From positions 868,001 to 932,000 of the forward strand of contig NZ_CP059467.1 in assembly GCF_017894365.1 (NCBI RefSeq): 64,000 nucleotides of DNA, given 5' to 3'. Of the stretch, positions 17,404 to 25,229 are shown in pieces. Below the pieces are notes generated by a model. It was not told the DNA's origin. It saw only the letters and a list, made by a program, of their open reading frames with translations, and did no database searches. Each line of letters begins with the position of its first letter. Position 1 is the stretch's first letter. The DNA comes from Aromatoleum bremense (GTDB lineage Bacteria; Pseudomonadota; Gammaproteobacteria; Burkholderiales; Rhodocyclaceae). A program made the translations under genes and the position numbers.

Positions 17404-17786
17404 GACAGCCACCTCGCCGCGACGGCGAGCGCGATCAGCGCCGCCGCGACGATCGCGGCCCACGCGCTGCTCCGCGCCTGGTCGAGACGGCTGCCGATGC
17501 CGACATCCATCAGCAGGTGGCGCAGGCCTGCGAGCACGTGATGCGACGCGGCCCACACGACCACGACGAGGAGCAGCGCGCGCCCCGGCGCCGACACCAG
17601 ATCGCGCAGCGCTTCGAATTCGGCTTCGCTGCGCAGCGACCGGTCGAGCGCGAGCGCGAGAAGCGGCAGCGTGATGAGCAGCAGCACGCCCGAGATGCGG
17701 TGCCCGATCGACGCGATCGCGCCGATCGGAAAGCGGATCTGCGACAGGTTGAGGAACTTCGTGGCGCTTCCGGGCGGTGTTCGCAT
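17400..17786 (-). CDS. sdhC: Succinate dehydrogenase cytochrome b556 subunit SdhC
   Basis: A 128-residue, three-helix membrane subunit. SIGHRISG at 26-33 is the conserved SdhC quinone-site motif, and SHHVLAGLRHLLMD contains the heme-ligand histidine. The start at 17786 has GGAGG eight bases upstream. It heads the operon sdhC-sdhD-sdhB, with a good sigma-70-type promoter about 110 bases upstream. Confidence 0.92.
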   Translation of the reverse strand: MRTPPGSATKFLNLSQIRFPIGAIASIGHRISGVLLLITLPLLALALDRSLRSEAEFEALRDLVSAPGRALLLVVVVWAASHHVLAGLRHLLMDVGIGSRLDQARSSAWAAIVAAALIALAVAARWLS

Positions 17787-17893
17787 ATTCGCCTCCGCAG
17801 GGGGCTGAGTGGACTCGTCCTCACAACCGCAGTTCGCCTCGGCGGCGACCCGCACCTCCACGAATGCAGCGCAAATGCGCACGGTCACAACGA

Positions 17894-17921
17894 ATAGTAG
17901 GCTCTGGTTTTAAAGAGTCAA
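17894..17921 (-). promoter_or_regulatory. Sigma-70-type promoter for sdhCDB
   Basis: Read on the minus strand: TTGACT (-35), a 16-base spacer, TACTAT (-10), ending about 108 bases before the sdhC ATG. A separate TATAAT (17951-17956) points the other way towards the HPP-CBS gene. Confidence 0.5.
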
Positions 17922-18068
17922 CAAAGATGCACCTTTAACCACTCTTCCCTATAATGAATGCTGCACCAGTCACCCAACGTGGGCGGGTGCTCCCGGGCAG
18001 GTCGCATGAAGCCGCGCCAGTCGGCCGAAAAACAGCCCAGAACGGGCGGGAACAAAAGGGGACGCATC

Positions 18069-19211
18069 TTGAATTTCGGTTTTAAGCAGCTGGGCCGGCT
18101 GCGCTCATGGCTACGCGCCTTCATTCCCGACGCGCATCACGTCAGCAGGCGCGAGCGGATCTTCGGCTGCATCGGCGCCCTGCTCGGCCTGATGTGCACC
18201 GAGTGGATCAGCCGGCAGATGCTCGGCGAGACGAACCCGTGGTTCATCGCCCCGATGGGGGCATCGGCAGTGCTGCTGTTCGCGATGCCGTCGAGTCCGC
18301 TCGCGCAGCCGTGGTCGGTGATCGGCGGAAACGTGATCTCGGCGCTCGTCGGCATCACCTGCGCCAAACTGATCGGCAATCCCGGATTCGCCGCGGCGGT
18401 CGCCGTCGGGCTGGCGCTGGTCATCATGTTCCAGCTGCGGTGCCTGCACCCGCCCGGCGGCGCGGTCGCGCTGACCGCGGTACTCGGCGGCCCGGCGGTC
18501 GTGGACCTGGGCTACCAATTCGCGTTCTGGCCGGTCGCGGTGGATTCGCTGTGCCTCGCGCTGTTCGCGGTCGCCTTCAACGTCGCCCTCGGACGCCGTT
18601 ACCCGCATCGCTCGCAGGAGCAGGCGAACCCTCACCTCACGGCGGACCCGCTGCCGAGCGCCCGGGTCGGCGTCACCCTCGCGGACCTGAACGAAGCGCT
18701 CGATGCGCGCGGCGAACTGCTCGATATCAGCAGCAAGGATCTCGGCGAAATCCTCGCTGCAGCCGAAGCACGCGCTTTCCGCCGCCGCTTCGGCGAGGTC
18801 CGCTGCGGCGACATCATGTCCGAGGACGTCGTCACCGTCGGGACGCAGGCATCGATCGGCGAGACCTGGGCGCTGCTGGCGAGACACAAGATCAAGGCGA
18901 TTCCGGTTGTCGCCGGCGAGCAGCGGCTGCTGGTCGGCATCGTCTCGCTGCACGATTTCTTCATTCGCCGCGAACTGGTCGGCACCATGTTCATTGGCGA
19001 GCTGATGTCGCGCGACGTCGTCACGGCCCGCCCGGACCAGCCGATCCTCGAACTGGCAAAGCTCTTTTCCGATGGCGGCCTGCATCACGTGCCGGTGGTC
19101 GATGAACACCGCAACGTGGTCGGCATGTTGACGCAGTCCGATCTCGTCGCCGCACTCGTCCGGACCCGCCTCGACGAGCCCGAGAAAACCGACCTCGCGC
19201 TGGCCGCCTGA
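18069..19211 (+). CDS. HPP-family membrane protein fused to a CBS pair
   Basis: A 380-residue protein. Four hydrophobic segments in residues about 30-165 include the family signature LHPPGGAVALTAVLGG. After a linker come two CBS motifs (about 240-300 and 310-370: MSEDVVTVGTQASIGETWAL and MSRDVVTARPDQPILELAKL). HPP proteins are poorly known; some plant and cyanobacterial members carry nitrite. The TTG at 18069 is preferred because AAGGGGA lies seven bases upstream. ATGs at 17958 and 18006 are in frame, but the first is so close to TATAAT (17951-17956) that it would precede the transcript start. Confidence 0.78.
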   Translation: MNFGFKQLGRLRSWLRAFIPDAHHVSRRERIFGCIGALLGLMCTEWISRQMLGETNPWFIAPMGASAVLLFAMPSSPLAQPWSVIGGNVISALVGITCAKLIGNPGFAAAVAVGLALVIMFQLRCLHPPGGAVALTAVLGGPAVVDLGYQFAFWPVAVDSLCLALFAVAFNVALGRRYPHRSQEQANPHLTADPLPSARVGVTLADLNEALDARGELLDISSKDLGEILAAAEARAFRRRFGEVRCGDIMSEDVVTVGTQASIGETWALLARHKIKAIPVVAGEQRLLVGIVSLHDFFIRRELVGTMFIGELMSRDVVTARPDQPILELAKLFSDGGLHHVPVVDEHRNVVGMLTQSDLVAALVRTRLDEPEKTDLALAA

Positions 19212-19235
19212 ACCGCTCCCCACGGCGCGGATCAG

Positions 19236-19964
19236 TCAGTGGTGCAGGATCTTCGCGAGGAAGGTCTGCGCGCGCTCGGAGCGCGGCTGGCCGAAGAAGT
19301 CATCCTTGGCCGCGTCCTCGACGATCGCGCCGCGATCCATGAAGATCACGCGGTGCGCCACCTTGCGCGCGAAGCCCATCTCGTGCGTGACGCACATCAT
19401 CGTCATGCCTTCGTGCGCGAGCTGGACCATCACGTCGAGCACCTCGTTGATCATCTCCGGGTCGAGGGCCGAAGTCGGCTCGTCGAACAGCATGCAGATC
19501 GGATCCATCGCGAGCGCCCGTGCGATCGCGACGCGCTGCTGCTGGCCGCCCGAGAGCTGGCCGGGATACTTCGTCGCCTGCGCCTTCAGGCCGACGCGAT
19601 CGAGCAGCCTCAGCCCCTTGTCGACGGCCTCATCGCGACTGCGGCCGAGCACCTTGATCTGCGCGATCGTCAGGTTGTCGGTGATCGTCATGTGCGGGAA
19701 CAGCTCGAAGTTCTGGAACACCATGCCGACCTGCGCGCGCAGCTTCGGCAGATTCGTCTTCGGATTCTCGACGGCGACGCCATTGACGACGATGCTGCCT
19801 TTCTGGAACGGTTCGAGCGCGTTCACGCACTTGATCAGCGTCGACTTGCCCGAGCCCGACGGGCCGCACACGACGACCACTTCGCTCTTCTTCACGTTCG
19901 TCGTGCAGTCCGTCAGCACCTGGAAGCTGCCGTACCATTTTGAGACGTTCTTGATCTCGATCAC
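19236..19964 (-). CDS. gltL: Polar amino-acid ABC transporter ATPase, GltL-type
   Basis: A 242-residue ATPase with Walker A GPSGSGKST, Q-loop FQNFELFPH, signature LSGGQQQR, Walker B CMLFDEPTSALDPE and the switch histidine in VTHEMGFA. These are the motifs of GlnQ/GltL importer ATPases energising glutamate/aspartate uptake at the inner membrane. It starts with GTG (19964), with CCGGAG upstream, 18 bases after gltK. Glutamate/aspartate specificity is inferred from the binding protein. Confidence 0.9.
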   Translation of the reverse strand: MIEIKNVSKWYGSFQVLTDCTTNVKKSEVVVVCGPSGSGKSTLIKCVNALEPFQKGSIVVNGVAVENPKTNLPKLRAQVGMVFQNFELFPHMTITDNLTIAQIKVLGRSRDEAVDKGLRLLDRVGLKAQATKYPGQLSGGQQQRVAIARALAMDPICMLFDEPTSALDPEMINEVLDVMVQLAHEGMTMMCVTHEMGFARKVAHRVIFMDRGAIVEDAAKDDFFGQPRSERAQTFLAKILHH

Positions 19965-19982
19965 GTTCGAAACTCCGGAGGG

Positions 19983-20663
19983 TCAACGAATGATGGCGAT
20001 GCGCGACTGCAGCAACTTCACGAGGCGCGAAAGGGTGAAGCAGATGACGAAATAGACCACCGCGACGGTGGTGTACATCTCCACCGGACGCAGGTCGCGC
20101 TGCGTGATCTTGTCGGCCGCGCCGAAGAAATCGGTCGCGCCGATCGCATACACGAGCGATACGTCCTGGAACAGGATGATCGTCTGCGTCAGCAGCACCG
20201 GCAGCATGTTGCGGAAAGCCTGCGGCAGCACCACCAGCCGCATCGTCTGGCCGTACGTGAAGCCCATCGCATAGCCCGCCGCAACCTGCCCGCGCGGCAC
20301 CGACTGGATGCCCGAACGCATGATCTCGGAGTAATACGCGGCCTCGAACACGGTGAAGGTGAAATAGGCCGAATTCGCCGCTCCGATCGGCATCTGTTTT
20401 CCAGTGATCATCTGCAGCACCATCGGCAGGATCAGGTAGAACGCGAGGATCACCTGCACCAGCGGCACGCTGCGGAAGATGTTCACGTAGCCGGCGGCGA
20501 ACCACTGCAACGGCGGGAGCGACGACAGGCGCATCAGCGCCAGCACCGTGCCGATCAGGATGCCGCCGAGCATCGCCGTGATAGTGACCTGCACGGTATA
20601 GCGCAGCCCCTGGGCGAGAAAACCCCAGTTCTCGAGGATGACCGAAAAGTCGAAATCGCTCAT
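19983..20663 (-). CDS. gltK: Polar amino-acid ABC transporter permease, GltK-type
   Basis: A 226-residue permease with about five membrane helices, the N-terminal ITAMLGGILIGTVLALMRLS and FRSVPLVQVILAFY of the HisMQ family, and the coupling-helix motif (GYAMGFTYGQTMRLVVLPQAF) that docks on the ATPase. Its ATG lies one base after the gltJ stop, so the two permeases are coupled. Confidence 0.9.
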   Translation of the reverse strand: MSDFDFSVILENWGFLAQGLRYTVQVTITAMLGGILIGTVLALMRLSSLPPLQWFAAGYVNIFRSVPLVQVILAFYLILPMVLQMITGKQMPIGAANSAYFTFTVFEAAYYSEIMRSGIQSVPRGQVAAGYAMGFTYGQTMRLVVLPQAFRNMLPVLLTQTIILFQDVSLVYAIGATDFFGAADKITQRDLRPVEMYTTVAVVYFVICFTLSRLVKLLQSRIAIIR

Positions 20664-20664
20664 C

Positions 20665-21402
20665 TCAGTTGCTCCCCTTGCCGCCGACGATCAGCCCCGG
20701 TACCCGGGTACGCCGCTCGATGAACGCGAGGAGGCGGTTCATCAGGAACGCGAGCGCGAAATACGCCAGCGTCACGACGATCGTGATCTCGAGCACCTGC
20801 GAGGTCTTCTCGATGATCTGCTTGTACTGGAAGTACAGCTCCAGGATGCCGACGGCGTAGGTCACGGCGGAATTCTTGAAGATGTTCATCGCCTCCGAGG
20901 TCATCGCCGGCAACACGATGCGGTAGGCCATCGGCAGGCGCACATGGCGGTAGGTCTGCCATTCGGTCAGGCCGAGCGCGAGCCCGGCATTACGCTGCCC
21001 GCGGGACAACGAGTTGATGCCCGCCTTGACCTGCTCGGCGATGCGCGCGGCGGTGTACAAACCGAGGCCAACGACCGCGATCACGACATACGGCAGGTCC
21101 TGCTTCATCCACATCCCGAGCCTGTCCGGCACCAGCTCGGGGACGACGAAGAACCACATGAAAAGCTGGACGATCAGCGGAATGTTGCGGAACACATCGA
21201 CGTAGGCATCGCCGATCGCGACGAGCCAGCGCTTCGGCGTCGTGCGCATGACCCCGAGGGCCGAGCCGAGCGCCAGCGCCAGCGCGAGCGAGGCCAGCGA
21301 CACCAGCGTCGTCCAGCCCAGCCCGGACAGTATCCAGTCGTAGTACTTGAGACCGTCGTCGGTCTCGCGGAAGAAGAACAGCCAGTCCCAGTGATAGTCC
21401 AT
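20665..21402 (-). CDS. gltJ: Polar amino-acid ABC transporter permease, GltJ-type
   Basis: A 245-residue permease. The N-terminus MDYHWDWLFFF, the segment FRNIPLIVQLFMWFFVVPEL and the coupling region LALGLTEWQTYRHVRLPMAY are GltJ-like. It has about five helices. The ATG at 21402 is 92 bases downstream of the gltI stop. It forms the heteromeric channel with GltK. Confidence 0.9.
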   Translation of the reverse strand: MDYHWDWLFFFRETDDGLKYYDWILSGLGWTTLVSLASLALALALGSALGVMRTTPKRWLVAIGDAYVDVFRNIPLIVQLFMWFFVVPELVPDRLGMWMKQDLPYVVIAVVGLGLYTAARIAEQVKAGINSLSRGQRNAGLALGLTEWQTYRHVRLPMAYRIVLPAMTSEAMNIFKNSAVTYAVGILELYFQYKQIIEKTSQVLEITIVVTLAYFALAFLMNRLLAFIERRTRVPGLIVGGKGSN

Positions 21403-21493
21403 CGCAATTCCCCCGATTTGCCGCGACGGCAGGCGGCGAAGCCCGACGAAAAGGGAAGCAGCCGGGCGCGACGCCACCCGGCTGCCCTGCAGC

Positions 21494-22390
21494 TTATTCG
21501 ACGCCCTTGTCCGTCGGCGTCTCGAACGCGGCCTTGAGCACCGGGCTCATCTGGAAGTTCAGGTTCACGTTGCGCGGCGGAATCGGGTTCATGAACCATT
21601 TGGTGTAGAGCTTTTCGGCCTCGCCCGACTTCATCAGGCCGACCAGCGTCTTGTCGACGATCGCCTTGAACGGCGCGTCGTCCTTGCGCACCATCACGCC
21701 GTACGGCTCATCACGCAGCGATGGTCCGACGATCTCGAACGCGGCCGGATTCTTCGAACTGGCGATCAGGCCGGCGAGCAGGATGTCGTCCATGACGAAC
21801 GCCGCGGCGCGCCCGCTCTCGACCATCAGGAACGAGTCGGCGTGGTCCTTGCCGTAGATGTTGCGCACGTTGATCGTCTTGCCTTTCTCGTTCTGCTTGA
21901 TCAGCTGGTCGGACGTCGTGCCCGTCGTCGTCACGACCGGCTTGCCGTCGAGGTCGCCGATGTCCTTGACGCCGGAATCCTTGCGCACCCCCATGCGCAC
22001 ACTGGTGATGAAATACGCGACGCTGAAGCCCACCTGCTGCTGGCGCGCGACGCTGTTCGTCGTCGAGCCGCACTCGATGTCGATCGTGCCGTTCTGCATC
22101 AGCGGAATGCGATTCTGCGAGGTCACCGCCTGGTAATTGACCTGCAGGTTCGGCATCTTCAGTTCGGTCTTGACGGCGTCGACGACCTTTGCACACAGGT
22201 CCATCGCATAACCGATCGGCTTCTGGTTGGCATCGAGGTAGGAAAACGGCACCGACGACTCGCGGTGTCCGACGGTGATGGTGCCCGTATCCTTGATCTT
22301 CTGCAGCGTGCCGCTCGACTGTGCGTGAGCGGGCGCGACCATACCGGCCGCAGACAGACATAGCGCAATGACGGTGAGGGACTTGTGCAT
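21494..22390 (-). CDS. gltI: Periplasmic glutamate/aspartate-binding protein, GltI-type
   Basis: A 298-residue binding protein with a signal peptide (MHKSLTVIALCLSAAGM, cleavage after AHA at about 23). Family features are GTITVGHRESSVPFSYLD, the domain-2 entry NGTIDIECGSTTNSVARQ and the C-terminal WFMNPIPPRNVNLNF. The STTN segment probably contacts the ligand amino group. It heads the operon gltI-J-K-L; the ATG at 22390 has GGAGG upstream. Confidence 0.92.
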   Translation of the reverse strand: MHKSLTVIALCLSAAGMVAPAHAQSSGTLQKIKDTGTITVGHRESSVPFSYLDANQKPIGYAMDLCAKVVDAVKTELKMPNLQVNYQAVTSQNRIPLMQNGTIDIECGSTTNSVARQQQVGFSVAYFITSVRMGVRKDSGVKDIGDLDGKPVVTTTGTTSDQLIKQNEKGKTINVRNIYGKDHADSFLMVESGRAAAFVMDDILLAGLIASSKNPAAFEIVGPSLRDEPYGVMVRKDDAPFKAIVDKTLVGLMKSGEAEKLYTKWFMNPIPPRNVNLNFQMSPVLKAAFETPTDKGVE

Positions 22391-22711
22391 GAATACCTCC
22401 AGTCTTGGTTCGGGATCGACGAATTCTCGCCGCGTAAGGCAACGGAAGCGCACGGACGTGACATTTCCTGTTGCCATCCTAGACCAACGGTCCCGCACGA
22501 GATATCCCGGTGTACTCGACCCACTCGTTTGCAAGTATGCATGCGGGCCCGGCCGGCCAGCGGGACTGCGCCGCAGGCCGACGCCAACAAGGTCTGACGC
22601 GGCCAGCGGACTCCCGAAAGGACGGTGTTCCCCCTGCGGGACAGCGGCGCGGCACCACAGAAAGCGGGGCTTCCGGCCGCATCGCTTTCTGCTACAATGC
22701 GCGCCTTCCAC
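22391..22711. other. gltI upstream region
   Basis: No gene. It should hold the gltI promoter on the minus strand, but I could not pick a convincing -35/-10 pair or GG-N10-GC site. On the plus strand TACAAT (22693-22698), about 14 bases before the mature tRNA start, is a likely -10 for tRNA-Ser. Confidence 0.4.
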
Positions 22712-22804
<93 letters not shown>

Positions 22805-22835
22805 ATTCGAAATGGCCATCATTGGCCCGTAAGAA

Positions 22836-22889
22836 CCCTCAGCGGTTCGCAGGTATCCGAAGGAACCAGCGAAGCGACTGAGGGTTTTT
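22836..22889 (+). terminator. Rho-independent terminator after tRNA-Ser
   Basis: CCCTCAG (22836-22842) pairs with CTGAGGG (22878-22884). An inner TTCGC/GCGAA pair extends the stem, and TTTTT follows at 22885-22889. The hairpin lies 34 bases after the tRNA. It also faces the 3' end of the AlpA-like gene. Confidence 0.75.
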
Positions 22890-22893
22890 CATA

Positions 22894-23112
22894 TCAGCGC
22901 TGCTTGCCGCTGGCTACGTATGGTTCCGACGTGCTCTTGCGGAGAGCTTCCTGTTCAAAGGCAAGGATATCGGATAGCCGATATCGCACCTGGCCCTGCA
23001 TCTTCAGGAAAATTGGTCCGATGCCTTCGCTGCGCCACCGTTCTAACGTGTGCATTGATATTTGCCAGTGTTCAGACAGTTGTTTTTGGGTCCAGAATTC
23101 AGGCTCGCTCAT
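22894..23112 (-). CDS. AlpA/excisionase-like helix-turn-helix protein
   Basis: A 72-residue MerR/AlpA-type HTH: FWTQKQLSEHWQISMHTLERWRSEGIGP, followed by the beta wing VRYRLSDILAFEQEA. Such proteins are excisionases or transcription factors of integrative elements. The ATG at 23112 has ATGGAGG upstream. Its place right beside a tRNA suggests a leftover of an island, but no integrase is present. Confidence 0.8.
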   Translation of the reverse strand: MSEPEFWTQKQLSEHWQISMHTLERWRSEGIGPIFLKMQGQVRYRLSDILAFEQEALRKSTSEPYVASGKQR

Positions 23113-23240
23113 GGTTTCCTCCATAGGTTGAACCGTCGAAGGCGACGGCAGATAAACCTTGAAGTGAGGAAGTAGGTCTGCGCTGCCGCAACTGAAAGTG
23201 TCATAGAATGTCAAAAACTGACATTCATTCGGAGCCTGCC

Positions 23241-23513
23241 ATGTCCTTGAACGTTTCTCTTCCCCCAGAACTGGAAAACCGCGTTCGCCAACACGTCGAG
23301 TCTGGTCTCTACAGCTCCGCCAGTGAGGTCATCCGCGAAGCCCTGCGCCTGTTCGAGGCCTACCAAGGCGTCCAGGCCGCCAGCCTGGCCGCTTTGAAGA
23401 CGGACATCGCCCAAGGTGTCAGCGACATCGAAGCGGGGCGGGTGCGCGGGGTCAGCATGGCCGAAATCAAGGAACGGGGACGCGCTGTGTTGGCCGCCCG
23501 GAAATCGGTGTAG
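23241..23513 (+). CDS. parD: ParD-type antitoxin, without partner
   Basis: A 90-residue protein. The N-terminus MSLNVSLPPELENRVRQHVE followed by YSSASEVIREALRLFE is the ribbon-helix-helix of ParD/CC2985 antitoxins; the C-terminal helix (DIEAGRVRGVSMAEIKERG) would bind the toxin. The ATG at 23241 follows GGAGCC; an ATG at 23208 is less likely. No ParE-type frame follows, so it is an orphan antitoxin, which may act as anti-addiction or be a remnant. Confidence 0.82.
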   Translation: MSLNVSLPPELENRVRQHVESGLYSSASEVIREALRLFEAYQGVQAASLAALKTDIAQGVSDIEAGRVRGVSMAEIKERGRAVLAARKSV

Positions 23514-23757
23514 TGGGTTCTCCCCCATCGGCAAGGGGTCGGATTTCAAATTGCACCCTTGTGGCGGCGACGCCGCGCAGCGCCTGAAAGACGAGATCGA
23601 GGCCAAGGCCGCTCTGTCACCACTCAAACGAGTTTGATGATGGCGGCAACGGCGGCCATGCCGGCGAAGATTGCGCCCATGGTCCAGCGCTGCATTTCGG
23701 TGATCGCCTTCAAGCAATGAACGTAAGCCATGCATGGATGAGGAGGTCCCGCCTCCC

Positions 23758-23855
23758 CGTAGCCCGGATGAAGGCCGCAGGCCGGAATCCGGGGAAGCCC
23801 TCGGCGCACCGATGTCGGCCGTTCCCGGATTCCGCTGCGCTGCATCCGGGCTACG
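23758..23855. repeat. REP-like inverted repeat
   Basis: The outer arms CGTAGCCCGGATG (23758-23770) and CATCCGGGCTACG (23843-23855) are exact complements. Inside them CCGGAATCCGGGGAA faces TTCCCGGATTCCG. Such 'GTAGCCCGGATGAAG' palindromes are a common dispersed intergenic element in G+C-rich proteobacteria. No other copy was seen in this window. Confidence 0.7.
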
Positions 23856-23934
23856 CGGCTGCGGAACGGCGGTCGTGGACGGCCTGTGTCGAACATCCAG
23901 CCATCGCGTCCACTCCGACCTAATTTCGGCATAT

Positions 23935-23960
23935 TGCAAAAAAGTCGCGACTTTTATGCA
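23935..23960. promoter_or_regulatory. Operator-like palindrome upstream of the DUF4143 ATPase
   Basis: AAAAGTCGCGACTTTT (23940-23955) is a perfect 16-base palindrome. With one mismatched pair it extends to TGCA on both sides (23935-23960). It ends 22 bases before the ATPase ATG, where a repressor would block transcription or where a cruciform could form. The binding protein is unknown. Confidence 0.6.
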
Positions 23961-23981
23961 TCAGTCGATAAGATGGTCGCC

Positions 23982-25115
23982 ATGAAGCGCTATCTCGATG
24001 AACAGGTTTCCAAAGATCTGCAAAGCAAGGCGGTCGTGCTTACCGGTCCCCGGCAGGTGGGCAAGACGACCCTCGCGCGTCAGTTGATGCAGACCTTCCC
24101 GTCCGCTCAGTATCTGAACTGGGACGTCGCCGCTGACCGGGCCATCCTGCAGCGGCAAAGCTGGAGCCCACGTGCGCGCCTGCTGGTACTTGACGAAATC
24201 CACAAGATGCCCGACTGGAAGAACTGGCTGAAAGGCATCGTCGATGGCAAGCCGCCGGAACAAGCCCTCCTCGTCACCGGCAGCGCCCGCATGGAAACCT
24301 TCCGCCAGAGTGGAGAATCGCTCGCTGGCCGCTACTTCGCGCTACGCCTGCACCCGATTTCGGTACGCGAGTGGTGCGAGATGTGCGGTGACTCCCCCGA
24401 CGCGGCCCTCGACCGCCTGATCGCGCGCGGCGGCTTTCCGGAACCCTGCCTCGCGGACGATCCGGTGGATGCCAACCGCTGGCGACAGCAGTACTTCACC
24501 GACCTCATCCGCGAAGACGTGGTGGAGTTCTCCCGCATCCACGAAATCAACACCATGCGCATCTTCGTCGAGTTGCTGCGCGAGCGCGTCGCCTCACCGC
24601 TCTCGCTGGCGTCGATCGCGCGCGACCTGGCGGTCTCGCCTGCCACCCTCAAGCGTTACCTCGATATCCTCCAGGCCCTCTTCATCGTCTTCACCGTCCA
24701 GCCGTGGCACCACAATGTCGCCCGCGCCATCCTGCAAACGCCCAAGGTCTACTTCTTCGACACCGGCCTCGTCCGTGGCGACGACGGCGTGCGCTACGAG
24801 AACGCCGTCGCCACGATGCTGCGCAAGCACGTCGACTTCCTCCACGACACGCAGGGCATGAACGTCGGGCTGCATTACATTCGAACGAAGGACGGCGCCG
24901 AAGTCGACTTCGCCCTGTCGGAGGAGAATCGCCTGACCCAACTCATCGAATGCAAGCTCGCCGACACCACGCCCCATCGCGCGCTTGTCGGCTTCGCCGA
25001 GCGTTTTCCCGACGCCCGGGCGGTGCAACTGGTGCGCGAACTCAGGCAGGAGGAACTGCGCGGGCGCACCGAGGTGGTCCGGGCTGCGCCCTGGCTGGCT
25101 GGACTGGCTGCCTGA
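23982..25115 (+). CDS. AAA+ ATPase with DUF4143 domain
   Basis: A 377-residue ATPase. Walker A GPRQVGKTT lies at 22-30, Walker B LLVLDEIHKMPDW near 66-78, and sensor region LLVTGSARMETF follows. A winged-helix stretch (LSLASIARDLAVSPATLKRYLDIL) precedes the C-terminal DUF4143 part, which contains nuclease-like VDFALSEENRLTQLIECK. These widespread ATPases are found in mobile and defence-rich regions; their function is not established. The ATG at 23982 was chosen over an ATG at 23973 because the conserved domain begins MKRYLDEQV. Directly after it lies a possible 25-residue tail of another gene (to 25198), too short to name. Confidence 0.88.
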   Translation: MKRYLDEQVSKDLQSKAVVLTGPRQVGKTTLARQLMQTFPSAQYLNWDVAADRAILQRQSWSPRARLLVLDEIHKMPDWKNWLKGIVDGKPPEQALLVTGSARMETFRQSGESLAGRYFALRLHPISVREWCEMCGDSPDAALDRLIARGGFPEPCLADDPVDANRWRQQYFTDLIREDVVEFSRIHEINTMRIFVELLRERVASPLSLASIARDLAVSPATLKRYLDILQALFIVFTVQPWHHNVARAILQTPKVYFFDTGLVRGDDGVRYENAVATMLRKHVDFLHDTQGMNVGLHYIRTKDGAEVDFALSEENRLTQLIECKLADTTPHRALVGFAERFPDARAVQLVRELRQEELRGRTEVVRAAPWLAGLAA

Positions 25116-25229
25116 ACACTGCGGTGGTCCGCCTGCAGCACGAACTCATCCGCACATACTTCCCCGCCGGCGACAAGAAGATCCTGTTTTGCCATTAACA
25201 TATTCGGCTCCTTCCCCCGGAGCCTTGCG

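Larger units (their letters stand above)
23514..23981. other. Gene-poor stretch with decayed sequence and palindromes
   Basis: No complete gene. On the minus strand 23624-23731 could encode 35 residues with a hydrophobic end (RWTMGAIFAGMAAVAAIIKLV), like the C-terminal anchor of a longer protein, but it lacks a ribosome-binding site and is probably a remnant. The stretch also holds a large inverted repeat and an operator-like palindrome, listed separately. Confidence 0.5.
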
